Assembly: GCF_032362555.1 (NCBI RefSeq)
Contig: NC_083532.1
Location: 4,477,001 to 4,541,000, forward strand
Reading direction: 5' to 3'
Length of the DNA: 64,000 nucleotides
Source of the DNA: Amyelois transitella
Taxonomy: Eukaryota > Arthropoda > Insecta > Lepidoptera > Pyralidae
Position 1 is the stretch's first letter. Every line of letters begins with the position of its first letter. Under the pieces are notes generated by a model. That model ran no database searches, had not been told where the DNA came from, and was given only the letters and a program-made list of their open reading frames with translations. Position numbers and translations under genes: made by a program. Shown piece after piece: positions 45,158 through 59,300 of this stretch.

Positions 45158-45390
45158 CCGGCCTCTGTGGCGCAGCGGTAGTACGCTTCTCTGTGACACC
45201 GGTGGTCCCGGGTTCGAATCCCGGCCAGGGCATGATGAGAAAAGAACTTTTCTGATTGGCCTGGGTCTTGGATGTGCATCTATACAAGAATTTATTATAA
45301 AATATAGTATCTTCGAGTTAGTATCTCGTAACACAAGTCTCGAACTTACTTCGAGGCTAACTCAGTCTGTGTAATTTGTCACATATATAT
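45158..45390 (+). mobile_element. SINE-B copy
   Basis: CGGCCTCTGTGGCGCAGCGG, GGTTCGAATCCCGGCCAGGG, body and tail. The sequence CTTCCTAAAATTATGATTCC occurs on both sides (45128-45147 and 45407-45426), together with GACC(T/A)TAC before it, so this is a long target-site duplication of 25 bases or so. Confidence 0.85.
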
Positions 45391-45399
45391 TTATTTAAT

Positions 45400-46135
45400 G
45401 ACCATACTTCCTAAAATTATGATTCCAATCTTAACACCGACCTACTAATGTAATGTTTTATTGTGCCGTGAAGAGTATTATTAATAGTATTCATTTATTT
45501 GCAAGTCACATACGCAAGGTGGAAAATGAATTCTGCTCCTTTTTTAAGATCGACCATAAAGATTTATATTTCTATCACTAAGCTTAACAGCTGAATGTGG
45601 CCTATCATGACTATCATTTTGATTTTGATTTTAAATTTTGATTGCGATTTGATTTTTAATTTGATATTGATTTAATTTTGTCTATTTGATTTTATTGAAA
45701 ATTGTATATGGATCTTTGTTGTCTGAAATAATTGAATTTTTTTTATGCCCTTTACGTCCATTATTCTGAATTGGTTTGATAACGACATTGTATCGAATTT
45801 AATTTAGTCTATACCTAATAGTAATGAAATTAATTCTATGGCTCTACCTGTTGACTTTATACCACAGAACTACTAATAAACATATGAAAAAGATTTATTT
45901 TATATGAGAGCTAGGTTTTCATGGTGGCATTTCTGTTTATCCTCATTTTTTTTAACAAAAAGCCACTTAATAATTTTGTTGTTCTTTTATGCGATGGGCT
46001 AGCAAAGTGTCACTATTTGAATCTCAAATAAATCACTTAGTTTAGTTTAGTTACCATGATGATTGTAGCCTTCTGTCTTTCGATACTATTAGCTCTGTCC
46101 ACCCAACAAGTGATAGAGACGAGACTCTATATATA
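45400..46135. other. AT-rich intergenic stretch
   Basis: Contains a (TTGATTTTGAT)-like low-complexity run near 45610-45690 and small SINE-A scraps near 45580 and 45990-46135. Nothing else recognised. Confidence 0.4.
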
Positions 46136-46137
46136 TT

Positions 46138-46515
46138 ACTAGCTGTGCCCGCGACTTCGTCCGCATGGAATAGTTATTTTGAGCATCATTGAAGCCCTCA
46201 AGGATGAATAGCTTTCCCCGTTTTTTTTTCACATTTTCCATTATTTCTTCGCTATAATAGTTGCAGCGTGATGTTAAATAGCCTAAAGCCTTTCTCGATA
46301 AATGGTATGGTACACAAAAATAATTTTTCAATTCGAACCAAAAGTTCCTGGGATTAGCGCGTTCAAACAAACAAACAAAGAGGGAAAAGTCCGCCATTGC
46401 AAGTGATTTGTTTCTTTTATAACTATGTACTTAGTATTTTCTTGTTACTGTGTAAATTTCTATGCAATAAAGATATTACAAACAAACTCTTCAGCTTTAT
46501 AATATTAGCATAGAT
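46138..46515 (-). mobile_element. Helitron-like repeat with internal insertion
   Basis: ACTAGCTGTGCCCGCGACTT to TTCAGCTTTATAATATTAGC. Between AACAAACAAACAAAG (46380) and ACAAACTCTTCAGC (46485) lies about 100 bp of foreign sequence ending TGCAATAAAGATATTACAAA. Confidence 0.55.
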
Positions 46516-47152
46516 AGTTTAGAGTACGTAATACAAGTGTAAAGTTATAACAAGGCAAGTTCAAAGTAACCATAACAAACGTATGAAGATTAAAATCTTC
46601 ATAGGTATAGTTGCGTTTAAAAATTACACTACTGAGCTCCACTGAGGCATATTTAAAGTAGTCTGCGAAGAAAGATAAGCATTTGATACGGGTCTAGCTC
46701 TCCAACTGACAGCGGCTGCATTGCAACGGAACAAAATAACAGAAATAAGCAAAACGCGCCAGCAGCATTATGTTCTGCTCTGCTGAACTTAAGGCGAAGT
46801 GATTATATTTACTTAAGCTTTGGAGAAAGAAATATTATGACAATTTATTTAAACGCGATATTATTGGATGTCTGTGTCACGACATAACATATGTATGTCT
46901 AAAGCTCTAATTAATAATGCTAATAATTTTCAGCTTTTAGCTACAAAGATCGGGATCAGTTAGGAAAAATAGCAATGGACGTGGTCAAAGCGTAAATAGA
47001 AAACAATCAAAGAAACAAATTTGACAAATATTAATTGAGACTGGGACGGGATGAAATAAGCAGCTAGCATTCTAGAAGACTTCATTCATTTCTTCAATTA
47101 ATTTTAATCCAATCCAAATGTCAATTGCTATACTTTTTATGACTTGCCGTGC

Positions 47153-47415
47153 AGTGCCGTGTAGTTCCCAGCACCAATAATAAACAAGAAAAGGATCACT
47201 CCATCTCGTACCCACTGATGTTGTAAAAGGCGACTAAGGGAAAGGCTTATAAACTTGTGATTCTTCTTTCAGGCGATGAGCTAGCAACCTGTCACTATTT
47301 GAATCTCAATTCTATCATTAAGCCAAACAGCTGATTGTGGCCTGCCAGTCTTTTCAAGGCTATTGGCTCTGTTTACACCGCAAGAGACATAGACGTGATT
47401 ATTTGTATGTATAAG
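47153..47415 (+). mobile_element. SINE-A copy, older
   Basis: AGTGCCGTGTAGTTCCCAGC to CATAGACGTGATTATTTG, with scattered substitutions. Confidence 0.65.
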
Positions 47416-47469
47416 TACACTTTTTATAGTTTAATGATCGACGAAACACAAAAACATACAAAAGAGAAT

Positions 47470-47652
47470 ATTTTTGACAAATTACACAGATTGAGTTAGC
47501 GTCGAAGTAAGTTCGAAACTGGTGTTACGACATAAACTAGAGACCCGGGCTAATCTGAACAAGTTTTCCATCATAACCTGGCCTGGAATTGAACCCAGGA
47601 TCTTTTCATTCAGAGGCAAGAATCTGACAAATGTGCCAAACGGCCGCCGATA
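47470..47652 (-). mobile_element. SINE-B, degenerate, reverse
   Basis: GACAAATTACACAGATTGAG tail, then CTGGAATTGAACCCAGGATC (B-box region) and GTGCCAAACGGCCGCC head. It is more diverged than the other copies and may be a subfamily. Confidence 0.55.
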
Positions 47653-47659
47653 TAATATT

Positions 47660-49110
47660 ATAATGAAGAGAATTAGAATATTAATTTTGTCAACATAGAA
47701 TAATCTTGATTTCTCTTTGTACATCGAATCTTTAGAAAACAGTGCTCTCCCTTAACAACTGTCTGCATTGAAGAAACCAGATTCCCCCCTTTTATGAGCA
47801 CGATGCAGAGACGCAACATACAGATCTCTACATTAAACGGATTTTGATTTTTTTTAAAGCTGTCTATACAATTCATTAAAATTGGTCGCAATATGAAAGC
47901 ATGTTTTTTTTTTTTGGTTTGATTAAAGTTAAGTAAATTCAAATTTGGAATAACTGTAACCATTTTCTTGTCAATGTACCTATGAAATCTTTTTTTTTTT
48001 GTTGCCACGGTATCGTACTGACTACCCTCTTTTTAAATTCTCTCTCTTCATCTTTCAGGTTAGTAGTTTTGCGGAATAAGAGAAATAAAAAAATTTAACA
48101 TTTGCCCTATAAAAATTCGTGAATAGAGCCCATGTTATGTCTTATTGTGTATGAGTGCATGAAGTTAATGCATTTATCGATAAACTCATATGCTTTGATA
48201 ATACTTACTTATAATGCAGAAAGTTTTAAGTTTTCATTATTTCAATAATAAAAATTAATTTTATTTGCAATCTTTGCAGAAAGTTTTTGTTGTTTCAATA
48301 AGACTGCAGGGCATTGGTATTGACATACATCGAGTTTGAGTTCTTTCCCAAAATAAATTTTCAATTTGATGACTCTGTTTCTCTCAGTAAACTATACGGC
48401 TGAATCGCGCTATCAGAGTTTCCAGTGCAGTAAATACTTAAAGTTAACTTCGTCAGATTCGCACAGGGAGTCCGTAGCCACACGGTACAGTGGTTCTGTG
48501 CAGCCACTACAATCAAGTGCACCACACACCCAACTTTAGACCTTATTCATGTCGCATAAGAACAAAACTTCAACATTTGCCATTCTGTCGACTAGAAGAA
48601 ATTGCTAGACTGTATTTGGATACCCGCGACACTTTAGAATGACGAATGCTTGAACTTGATAATGACTGCATACAGCACCGCTGTGGTAGAATTGACTCCT
48701 TTTTGTAAAAAAAAAAATCAAATCATTTTACTTTATCTAGGCCAAGATTCTTTTCATTTTTTATACATTTATAATAAGAAAGATAACAAGAAGTTCATAT
48801 GTTTACAATCAATTAATAAAATTTTTGTTTCAAATTTCCACTTTTATGCAATAACGCCATCTACTGACAACTTTACTGAAGGCTAAGTAAGTTGTCTCTA
48901 AGTAAACTGCGATGCTAGAATGCAAGTACTAACGTGTAACATAAGTAAACTAAAATTGAAAGAACAACTTAACTTGCTTTTGTACCCTAAAACTGTAACA
49001 ATTATTTCACAATTAAGACGCTGTATTGAGTTGATAACATAAACTACTTTTCTTTCACAAAACATATTTAACGCTAAACTAGTAGTAACAAGTATTTATA
49101 GAAAGACTAG
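47660..49110. other. Intergenic DNA
   Basis: AT-rich. A less AT-rich patch at 48400-48560 is unassigned. Short Helitron-like scraps occur at 49110-49190. No gene recognised. Confidence 0.35.
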
Positions 49111-49196
49111 CGGCCCGCATCAGTTTCGTCCGTGGTACATTTTTTGTAAAACCCGCAACTAGTTTTACCCAATTTTTTATGGTCGGTTTAGTATTT

Positions 49197-49366
49197 ACAT
49201 ACATACATACATATAATCACGTCTATATCCCTTGCGGGGTGGACAGAGCTAACAGTCTTGTAAAGACTGATAGGCCACGTTCATCTATTTTCAACTATTT
49301 GGCTTTAAGATAGAATTGAGATTCTAATAGTGACGGGTTGCCAGCTCATCGCCTAAAAGAATAAGA
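49197..49366 (-). mobile_element. SINE-A partial copy
   Basis: (CATA)n then TAATCACGTCTATATCCCTT through GCCAGCTCATCGCC. Very like 31900-32062, including GATTCTAATAGTGACGGGTT, so these two form a subfamily. Confidence 0.65.
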
Positions 49367-50331
49367 CTAAGGTTTAGTATTTCCGACGATTAATTCTTAG
49401 AAACTAAAACAATCAAAGTTACAAACTTTATAATGTCAGTTAATATATAGATAAAGGTAAAGAAAAGTGCCATAAAGCACCTTTACTATGATGCATGTCT
49501 CGTACCTACACCACAGACATTAATATATAAACCTACACATTGGGCTGTATGTTTTTGTTAAATTATCTAAATCAATATAATTTTCAAAGTAATGGGTGCA
49601 CAAAAATTATTGATTATGAAAGTGTAATTATAGTTATGGAAATACTTCACCCCAATTTCACAAACAGAAATTTAATTTCTTTTTTTTTTTATGTTGAAAA
49701 ATATAAGATATATAATTGTAGAACTCTACATACAAATAACTGACTTTAATTGTTTTCTGTAACTCATAGTCGTTCAACCCAGGCTGATAAACTTCTGTAC
49801 TCTATCTTAAAATCAGTAAAAATCTTTTGAAAATGTTTTTAAATAATATTATATTTATATTTCCCAACTAAAGGGGTAAAATTGCTCGGGACATATAGCA
49901 ACCCCTACACAAAATCGTTCTGCGCAGGTCAATTCAGCGTCAATTTTCCTAAAAAGTCAAGTGCTAAACCAACAAAACAACACCAAATGGAAATGGCATA
50001 AATAATATTAATATTACGTAAAACACGATCAGAATAAAATAAACGGGAAGAATTATAAATACACAGGTACAATTTTCGTGGCTTTTATTTTCTAAGGAAT
50101 ATAAAAATCCACGAAAACATATTTTATTTTCCCAATAATTTTGTATAATATTTTAAATGATGAATATAAAATGTTTATTTCTTATTTCCAATAAGTTAAG
50201 ATTTTAAAATAAGAGAACAGAAAAGAACAATTATCAACTTACCAATAAAATCATATAACTGCCCCGATGTTTTGATTACATATTTTTCTTCCGAAAATTA
50301 TATTTTTGTTTATTTTTCAGCACAGACCAAA

Positions 50332-53300
50332 ATGGCCTCAGGAGGCTCAGGCGCTGTTTTTTTCCTCGGTACACGGGCTCACTATCAGGTACAATCATTA
50401 TTAAAAAAAATGTTGATGTTTATTATAATTTTTAAGAAATATGTAAGTATGTATCGATATGCTTCGATCAAGTATAAAAAATTTTAAATCGATTGCCGTT
50501 ATTATTTTTTTAATCAGCTGATAAAGTGACAGCACGACTTGTTTAAAAAAAGAATTATGGTGTAGGATTCAGGGATGCGATTAATTTTTTCTCCAGGAAG
50601 GCTAAAAATATTTTTTTTCTTGCGATTAATTTATTTATATATTTTGATTTTTTTTATTACGTATGTAGGTAACTACGTTGATGTACCTACTTCAAAATGT
50701 TATCTATAAGTTATTTATATTGTTTCGCATAAATGATTTAGCGGTAGGTTCAGGTAACCCAAGGACGAAGGCAATAAATTAGATATAAAAATAATTAATT
50801 TGATAGATGCCTAACTCTGAGTTATTTAATATGTGATTCCCAGCATTTAAAAAGACCACTTTATCACTTTTCCGTGGATGTCGTAGAATGAAGCTTAGGG
50901 AACAAGCACATTTAGTCAGTACAAGCTTCCTGCTGGAATAGTAGTTAAGCGTACCAGCTGATTTTCTTCCCACGCGAATTGCAAAAGTCAGTCAAAGGGC
51001 TGCCATCATTAATTATCCTGTAAAGATGTAGACGAGATATGTTTTATTCCACCATTAAGCTAAATGTGGCATTAAGACTTCTAACTATTTGTCGTAAAAT
51101 AAAAAAAAAACGTGGATTTATTAAAAAAAACTCTTTTCCTTCCAAGGTTCTCCAACAGCCAGAGAGGTCCTACGACGCTGAGAATGGCAATGCGTCAACC
51201 GAGACGATCTACCAGAACCCATCGGTCCGCGAGACATGGACGGACAACGCTCAGAGCGACAACGCCAGCTACGTTAGCGACCGGACCAGTTTTAGCTATT
51301 GCGATGACGTCTCGGGTAAGAAAAGAATGAATGAAAACATATAACGTCCGATGAAAATGCTGCAGTGTAGTTTGTTCCGCCGCTTCTTCTACACATGCGC
51401 TTTGGAAGCGGTAGTAGTTATAATTAGATTTAAGTTATGTGACATCAATAAGTGATACCTTGTATCCAATTTTGAAAATAAATCTATTTATTCTATTCTA
51501 TATACATACATAAAATACGCCTTTTCCCGGAGGGGTAGGCAGAGACTACATCTTTCCACTTGCCACACATCTTTCCACTTGCCACGATCTCTGCATACCT
51601 CTTTCGCTCTATCCATATTCATTACTTTCTTCATGCAAGCTCGGCGGTTTCGGGTACTTTTAACCCGACCTTTTCATATGATGTATTGCAATGCAAATAG
51701 CAGTACTAATATTGCGACTGAGTTTAGATCAGTTTTGAAAATTTATTTTAACTAAATTCTCTAAAGGGTTAATTAGGGGTTGCAAATTATTATGAAAATT
51801 AGTTTTTTTTGGAGTAAGAGACATTACATATGAAATAGATTCGGCATGTAACTATGTTCTTTTAGACAGTATAGGGATCAGTTTTTTCACAAGAGCGGGA
51901 AACCGTGTTATTTATAATGGAATTGTGCATACCGAATCCCAGATAAAAGCTATGTAAAGCCGTTATAAAAATCTACTGAACCTATTTGTTAACCTAAGTA
52001 ATTATAAGGCTCTAGAAGCGATTAATAAGGGTACCTTTCATCCCCAAAGAAGACATTTTCCCAAAGGATTTACGATGGACGATAATGTGTGAGAGGGAAA
52101 CAGGCAAACAACTATTTTCCTTTTTTTTCAATACCCACCGGCTGCCGTCTGTTTGTGCTATAAACATGCTGTAGGTAGCGGGAGCGATGATTCGGGCTCA
52201 ACTGCCACAAAGGGAAGATCTTCCGCCAGGCTGGTGTGATGCCTGGGGAACCGCGCGACAGACGATATTGTGTTGGGGGTTGTATATCTATATGCTTCAA
52301 TTCGTGGAATCTTTGCTTGCGCGATTTAGACTCTTCGCTGTTATTGGCTGATAGCGTCGCGTGATTGGCTGATGTGACTTGTGGCGTGGAGATGTCGCTA
52401 CAATGCAATGCACATACTTAGGTAAACTTACGTGCCTCGAACTAAGTATATCTATGACCAAATTTGTTTCAGATGACAATAGATTGGAAATTGGTAGCGG
52501 TGTCAAAAGAAGGAACAAAAGACGCCCGAGCGAGACGACGCTATGTGAGCGGGACAACGAAATGAAACCAGCTCTTTTGAATTCCCTAGATAGGTAAGTA
52601 CTTAAATAGGTACTGACTTTATTCTTCTTCTTCTTAATATTATTATAGGTTTTCCGGCGTTTGTCCCAGTCAAAAGTGCCGTGTGATTACCGGAATATTA
52701 GAATAGGACCACTCCATATCTTTACCATGGTTGTCGTTAAAGGCGACTAACCTAGGCGGCTAGCAACCTGTCAGTATTTGACTCTCAGCTCCATCATTTA
52801 GCCATACAGCTGAACTTGGCCTTTCAGTCTTTGTAAGACTGTTGGCTTTGCCTATTCCGCAAGGCATATAGACGTGACCATATGTATGTCCCAGTCAGAT
52901 CTAGCTTGTGAGATTATCTAAGCACATTTCTGACGTACTATGTTGCTACCATCATATATGTTCCGGAGTCTTGATCTTTTACCTAAAAGTATAAATCTAT
53001 TTTTCTTTTATTTACAGAGCAACCTAATTGAGTCGCTAAAATAGATTTCTTACAAAAGTCGTGGCTGCAACAGGAATTGAACTCCCTTGTCAGCTTATTG
53101 CAAGTCTGATCTTGTCCCTCGAAGTAAACATGCATTAATTATGTTCTGTCGCAATATGCTTATAAACTTGGGATTCTTCATTTAGGCGATGGGCTAGCGA
53201 CCTGTCACTATTTGAATCTCAATTCTATCAAAAGCCATGGCTGTAGAAGGAACCGAACTCATGGCCAGCTCATTGCAAATCTGATCTTGTCCCTAAAAGT

Positions 53301-56300
53301 ATAATATTTTATATTTTTACATGCATTATTTATGTCCCTAACTCTTGATCTCTTGTCCCTAAAAGTATTTTTTTTATCGATTAACATGAAAAAATAGCCT
53401 AAATCTTGCATCAGGGGCACTCCAGTGAGGATGTCGTTGCGCCGCCTCTCCCCCCTGAGCCTGCTCTCGTCGCTCGGCCGCCGCAAGCGCCGCCACTCGG
53501 GCCACACGCTGCAGCACATCGAGAGCGCGCTCACTGTCTGCTCGTACAGAGAGTCGTGTCTTTTACTAACAGCGCAACCTTATTGAGTCGCTTGAAGTGA
53601 TGTCTTACAAAAGTCGTAGCTGCAGCAGGAATTGGAACTCCCTGGCCAGCATATTACAAGTCTGATATTGTCCATCAAAGTATTCATCCATTATTTTATT
53701 TATGTCCCTAACTCTTGTCCCTAAAAGTATTTTTTTATCAATTAACATGAAGAAAAATGCCTAAATCATGAATCAGGGGCACTCCAGTGAGGATGTCGTT
53801 GCGTCGCCTCTCCCCCCTGAGCCTGCTCTCGTCGCTCGGCCGCCGCAAGCGCCGCCACTCGGGCCACACGCTGCAGCACATCGAGAGCGCGCTCACTGTC
53901 TGCTCATATAGAGAGTCGTGTCTTTTACTAACAGCGCAACCTTATTGAGTCGCTTGAAGTGATGTCTTACAAAAGTCGTGGCTGCAGCAGAATTGAATAC
54001 CTGGCCAGCTTATTACAAGTCTGATCTTGTCCCTCGAAGTAAACATGCATTATTTATGTCCCGAACTCTGATCCTGTCCCTAAAAGTATTTCTTTTATCG
54101 ATTAACATGAAAAACATAGCCTAAATCTTGCATCAGGGGCACTCCAGTGAGGATGTCGTTGCGTCGCCTCTCCCCCCTGAGCCTGCTCTCGTCGCTCGGC
54201 CGCCGCAAGCGCCGCCACTCGGGCCACACGCTGCAGCACATCGAGAGCGCGCTCACTGTCTGCTCGTACAGAGAGTCGTGTCGGTGTCTCGACTGCCAGG
54301 TGAGTAGTGAAACTGTTTATTACTAGCTGTTCCGGCCGGCGATTTCATCCGCGTGGTGTTCTTTTTTTTCTGCTGTCAAAAGTAGTTTATGTTCTCGTCA
54401 AGGTCAACACTATCTCTTTATCAAATTTTTGTGTCGTTTCCGGCATCAAGAGAAAAAAGAATAGGACCAATTCATCTCTTTCCTATGGGTGTCATAAAGG
54501 TGGCTAAGGTTTAGGCTTATAAACTTGGGCTTCTTCCTTTAGGCGACGGGCTAGTGACCTGACACTATTTGAATCTCATTCCAATCATTAAGCCAAACAG
54601 CTGAATGTGCCTATCAGTCTTTTCTACCCCCCAAGGGATATAAACGTGAGTATATACATGTATGTATGTACCAACCTGCTTTCGAAATTATGCACACACA
54701 AAATTAAGTTCTTAAAGGGTTTTCATCAATGGAATTTTCGATAGGCGACTATGATGTGCGTGCGATGCCGCCGGTAAAACTAGTGGAGAATAAAATAAAA
54801 AGAGTCAAAATGATTCACGGTATATTTTTCTTATCACAAGAATAACGTCAACAGCAAATACAATGCGAGCGAATGCTATAGTATACATATTACGCTAATT
54901 AAACAATTGAAAAGTCACGAGTCACTTTGTTACCAGCCAGAATAATTTTAGTATGTAGGATGAAAAAAACTTATGATCGTAATTATTTATTTTCCACAAT
55001 ACATTTGATAACGGGTAACAATTTTCAAGTGGAAATTTAAAAAAGATGTCGTCTCTGTCTACCACTCTGGAAAAGAGGCGTGATTTATACATACATTTAG
55101 TCTCGTCTATATCCCTTGCGGGGTAGACAGAGCCAACTGCCTTGTAATTACTGAAGGGCTACGTTCAGTTGTATAGTTTTTTTGTGTGTACAATTTTCTA
55201 ATTTAATTTATATGTATAAGTAACTTTAAATTGTTAGTTTCTCTACAAAGTGAAATTTACATAATAACACATTAAAATAATGCAACAAAATGTTCATTGA
55301 TGTCGTTAACTAAACTAACTCAGAAACATCAGCCGGAGACTCTAACTACATTTAAATTAACTTATTAGCACACAATGAATAATGCAACGAAATGATTATC
55401 AATGTTTTTAACTGAACTTGCTCAGAAAAAATATTTCATTATATTTTTTTAAACCATAGTACTAAACGTGGCCTTTCAGTCTTTTAGCTCAAGACTAAGC
55501 TCTGTCTACGCCGTAATGGATAAAGACGTAATACATGCTTGTATGTATGTAATGTAGTACCTATGTAATCTATTTATGCTTTTTTTACTCAAAAATTTAA
55601 TTAGTTAATCATTATTTCATTACCATTAATTAATTTATTATTAAGTATAATTATCCTTAATCCGTCTCTGTTGTTTGAAATGAGAAAAAATATAACGATA
55701 GGAAATGTGGGAATCTCAAAGCATGGAGCATATTTTACAGCATGTAAACTATACATATATAAATATCTAAACTATATAGGTTAACAGCCTAGATCCCAAG
55801 TTTTGTTTGTCTATCCCTAAGTCATCTTTTACGACATCCACGGAAAAGAGAAGATATCGTAATCTAAAATGCCGGTAATAATTAATATTTGACTGGCATT
55901 ACTTTTAGATTAAGATTAGGTAGTTTTGATAAAAATATTGACAAAAACCTAGCAGTCTATACAATCTTCACTCGTGTAGAAATCTGAAGCCCTTGTAGCT
56001 TAAAATGTTTGACATCCATTCAATAGTTTTTAAGTGAAAGAGAAACAAACGTACAAATATATATATACAAATTTCGTAATCTATGTTAGAAAGATAATAA
56101 TATAGGTAGAGATTAAAGCTTTTTATTATGAACTAGCTGTGCCCGCGACTTCGTCCGAGTGGATTAGTTATTTTGGGCGTCATTGATCAAATTAAGGACG
56201 TCCTGGTGAAGGGTCAGGTCAAAAGTGCCCGAAACCGCCGAGCTTGCATGAAGAGAGTTATGAATGTGGATGAAGCAAAGGAAGTATGCAGGGATCGTGG

Positions 56301-59300
56301 CAAGTGGAAAGAGGTAGTCTCTGCCTACCCCTCCGGGAAAGAGGCGTGAGTTTATGTATGTATGTTGAAGCCCTCAAGGATGAATAATTTTCCTCGTTTC
56401 TTTTTCACATTTTCAATATTTCTTTGCTGTTATGTTGTGTGTTATATAGCCTAAAGCCGTCCTCGATAAATGGTCTATTCGACGCAAAAAGAATTTTTCA
56501 ATTCGAACCAGTAGTTCATTAGATTCAAGCAAACAAACTCTTCAGCATATTAACATTAGTATAGATAAATTTTTATTGCTATTAACAGCACCTTTGCTAT
56601 ATTATTTACATTACAAAAATATTATGAAGAACGGACTTAATTATTGTTCCTTGTTTTTTGTCAGCAGTAATGTTCCATCTAGTTATTAAAAAAATATATC
56701 TGTCAAATGTTATAAAATACCAACCAATAATTTAAAAGTCAACTTTTATTTATATTTATTGAGTCCATAGCTTATAAACTAATAAAAAAATCAACATGCA
56801 TCATTGATCATTTAGTAACAAAATGGTATACAATGTCAAAATATTAAACTTAATACGAAAGTTATTCTAATATGTACCAAAATTTAGAAGCCCTTGGATT
56901 TAATCTTGAAGAATAATGAGTTACATTTTAACATTTTTTTCCTTAAACTTAATAAGCTTTGAATGTACTTAGACATGATTTATTCACTTAGTAATCCAGC
57001 TCAAATATAAAATACCTATTAAATAAAAACAATTTAAAAATCAAGGCATCTTATTTATGGTTCATACAATTTTTAATTACAATGTCAAACTATCACATAT
57101 ATGGCGTCACAAATAAATATTAAAATCATTCAACAAACTTGTCTATGTCATATTCTAAATTTGAATCAGTCACATCTTCAACTTTTTTCTTTCTCTCCTC
57201 TAGCCTAATGCATTTTAAGCATTTCTGCCCTTTTCGTAACCAACAACCCCTATGGCAAACTGAATTACATTTTTCGCACATTATAGCTCCGTTATCAAAC
57301 GGGTATATAACCTCGTTATTGTTGCAAATTTCACAAATGTACCCTTTTCCAGAGCAAAGAGCGCAGTTTGTTATGTGTGAGCGACACTGTTCTGTTAATT
57401 CGGTCAGTTCAGACTCTAATGATCCATCGTTTATCGCTTGTAAGTGAGCCATGCTGTATTGGTTGTTCACATCACCTAGTTGTACGAATAACGGAGACAA
57501 TAACAATGTGCCTTCAGCACACGCGCAGAGGTAACGCCTCATCCATTCTAAATCCCTCCTCATTTTATGCACCCATTCCAATTCCGCAATAAAGTTGAAC
57601 AATTTAGAATTTATACTCTCGACATCTATGTATGGTCGTGACCACGATAATGTCAGCATTTGATATGCGATTCGTGAAACATATCGCTTTTCCCAATCCC
57701 AATTGTGTACCACTCTAGCGGGGATTGCGAATAAATCATTCCAATGGCACGTTGTGCAGAAATACAGGCCCGTGTAATCACATAAACGTGGTTCGTTCCA
57801 TGTATCCTTAAAGGTTAAAGTTGTCTGACACTCCGCACACTTGTAATCTTGAGCTGCCAAGCCCCTTTCCGGACATATATTCATTTCAAAATGACCACTT
57901 TCTGTCATAACCACATGGGCACACACTCTGCATATGTGATCAACACATTTATAATGACACAAATAGCCACAATCGTTGCAAATGTACGAAGCTTGCACTA
58001 TACTCCATATTACACCACTACAGTGGTCACAATACTGTTTCCTGGTACTAGAACTGGCTTGGCGCTCGAAATGATGCCCTTTTATGGACACTAGCTGCCT
58101 TGGTTGTCCATCATTGTCCTTCAAATCTTCTAAACGAATACGCAACTCAACTAAATACCTCACGAACCATTTACGTTCGTCGGAACATTGAGGACTGTTT
58201 AAAACAAGTTCTTTACACTGAATTATAGCTTTCTCTATCTCTTCTCGCGTCGCTGTGCTGTGAATCTTCAGTTTCTTGTTGGCTATGGTCTTTGGGATGT
58301 TCGAGTCGTAACTTTCGTCAGCAGAAACGCACCCGGAAGTAGATGATGAGGATGGACTCCCGGAGGCGACTTCCACGCTTCTAGGGCTGCAGCATATCAG
58401 GCTGTTGCGATATTTCGGAGAATCATTAGCTAACGCAGCAGCCATCGTCGCAATTACGTCGGAATTGAACGCGGGGTTTTCACGCAAAATTTGAGGCACT
58501 CGTCACAAAGTGTTATTTCATTTTCGTCAGCAATTTATGTAAATAAATTGTTTGGAATGGTGTAGCAGGTGAGAAACGCAGTTAGTCACTGATTACGCCT
58601 CATTTATTGTCATCATTTCCTTTGTTTTGATGAAAGAGAAGTAGGTTCTTCAATGTTAAATTTGTTCCGTCATTTTTGACACAGATTTTTATTTGACAGC
58701 ACAATTGACTTTGACATTTCCGCATTACGTTCCTTTCCCACTTGTAATATTTAATTGATTGTTTTAGTATTTATATAACTTTCAAAGTAACATCTAGCTA
58801 TATAGGTACTTTATTATTAGATAGGCAGACAAAATAATGAACGAATTATACTCTTTATATAATTCTGTCAATTCATTTAAATCAATCAATAGTTAAACAA
58901 AATCATCAAAATCTTTGGTGGATTGGAACGTAGCACTTTCCGTAGGCGTAGTAGGCGTACCAACTTAACAATAACATGCTTTTCGTTTCTTCTTGTTTTC
59001 TTCCAATTTTAACTCATAATAGACAAACGAAACTAAATTTAACGAAAACTAACTAATCTTCAATCAAAAACATAAAAATAAATTTGTATTAACATTACAT
59101 ATTTTTTTATTAAAACAATATTATGCGATGTCGGCGATAAAATTATGCAAAACAAACAACAGCTGATTTTTTGCATGCAACACCGCCGTGTGTGAGTAAA
59201 GATAGCAATATTGTGCAAGTGAGAGGTCATAATTTTTAGATTGTTTATAACAAAATAGTATTCCAATATAGGAATTAAGATGACATCATAGTCTTGTGTT

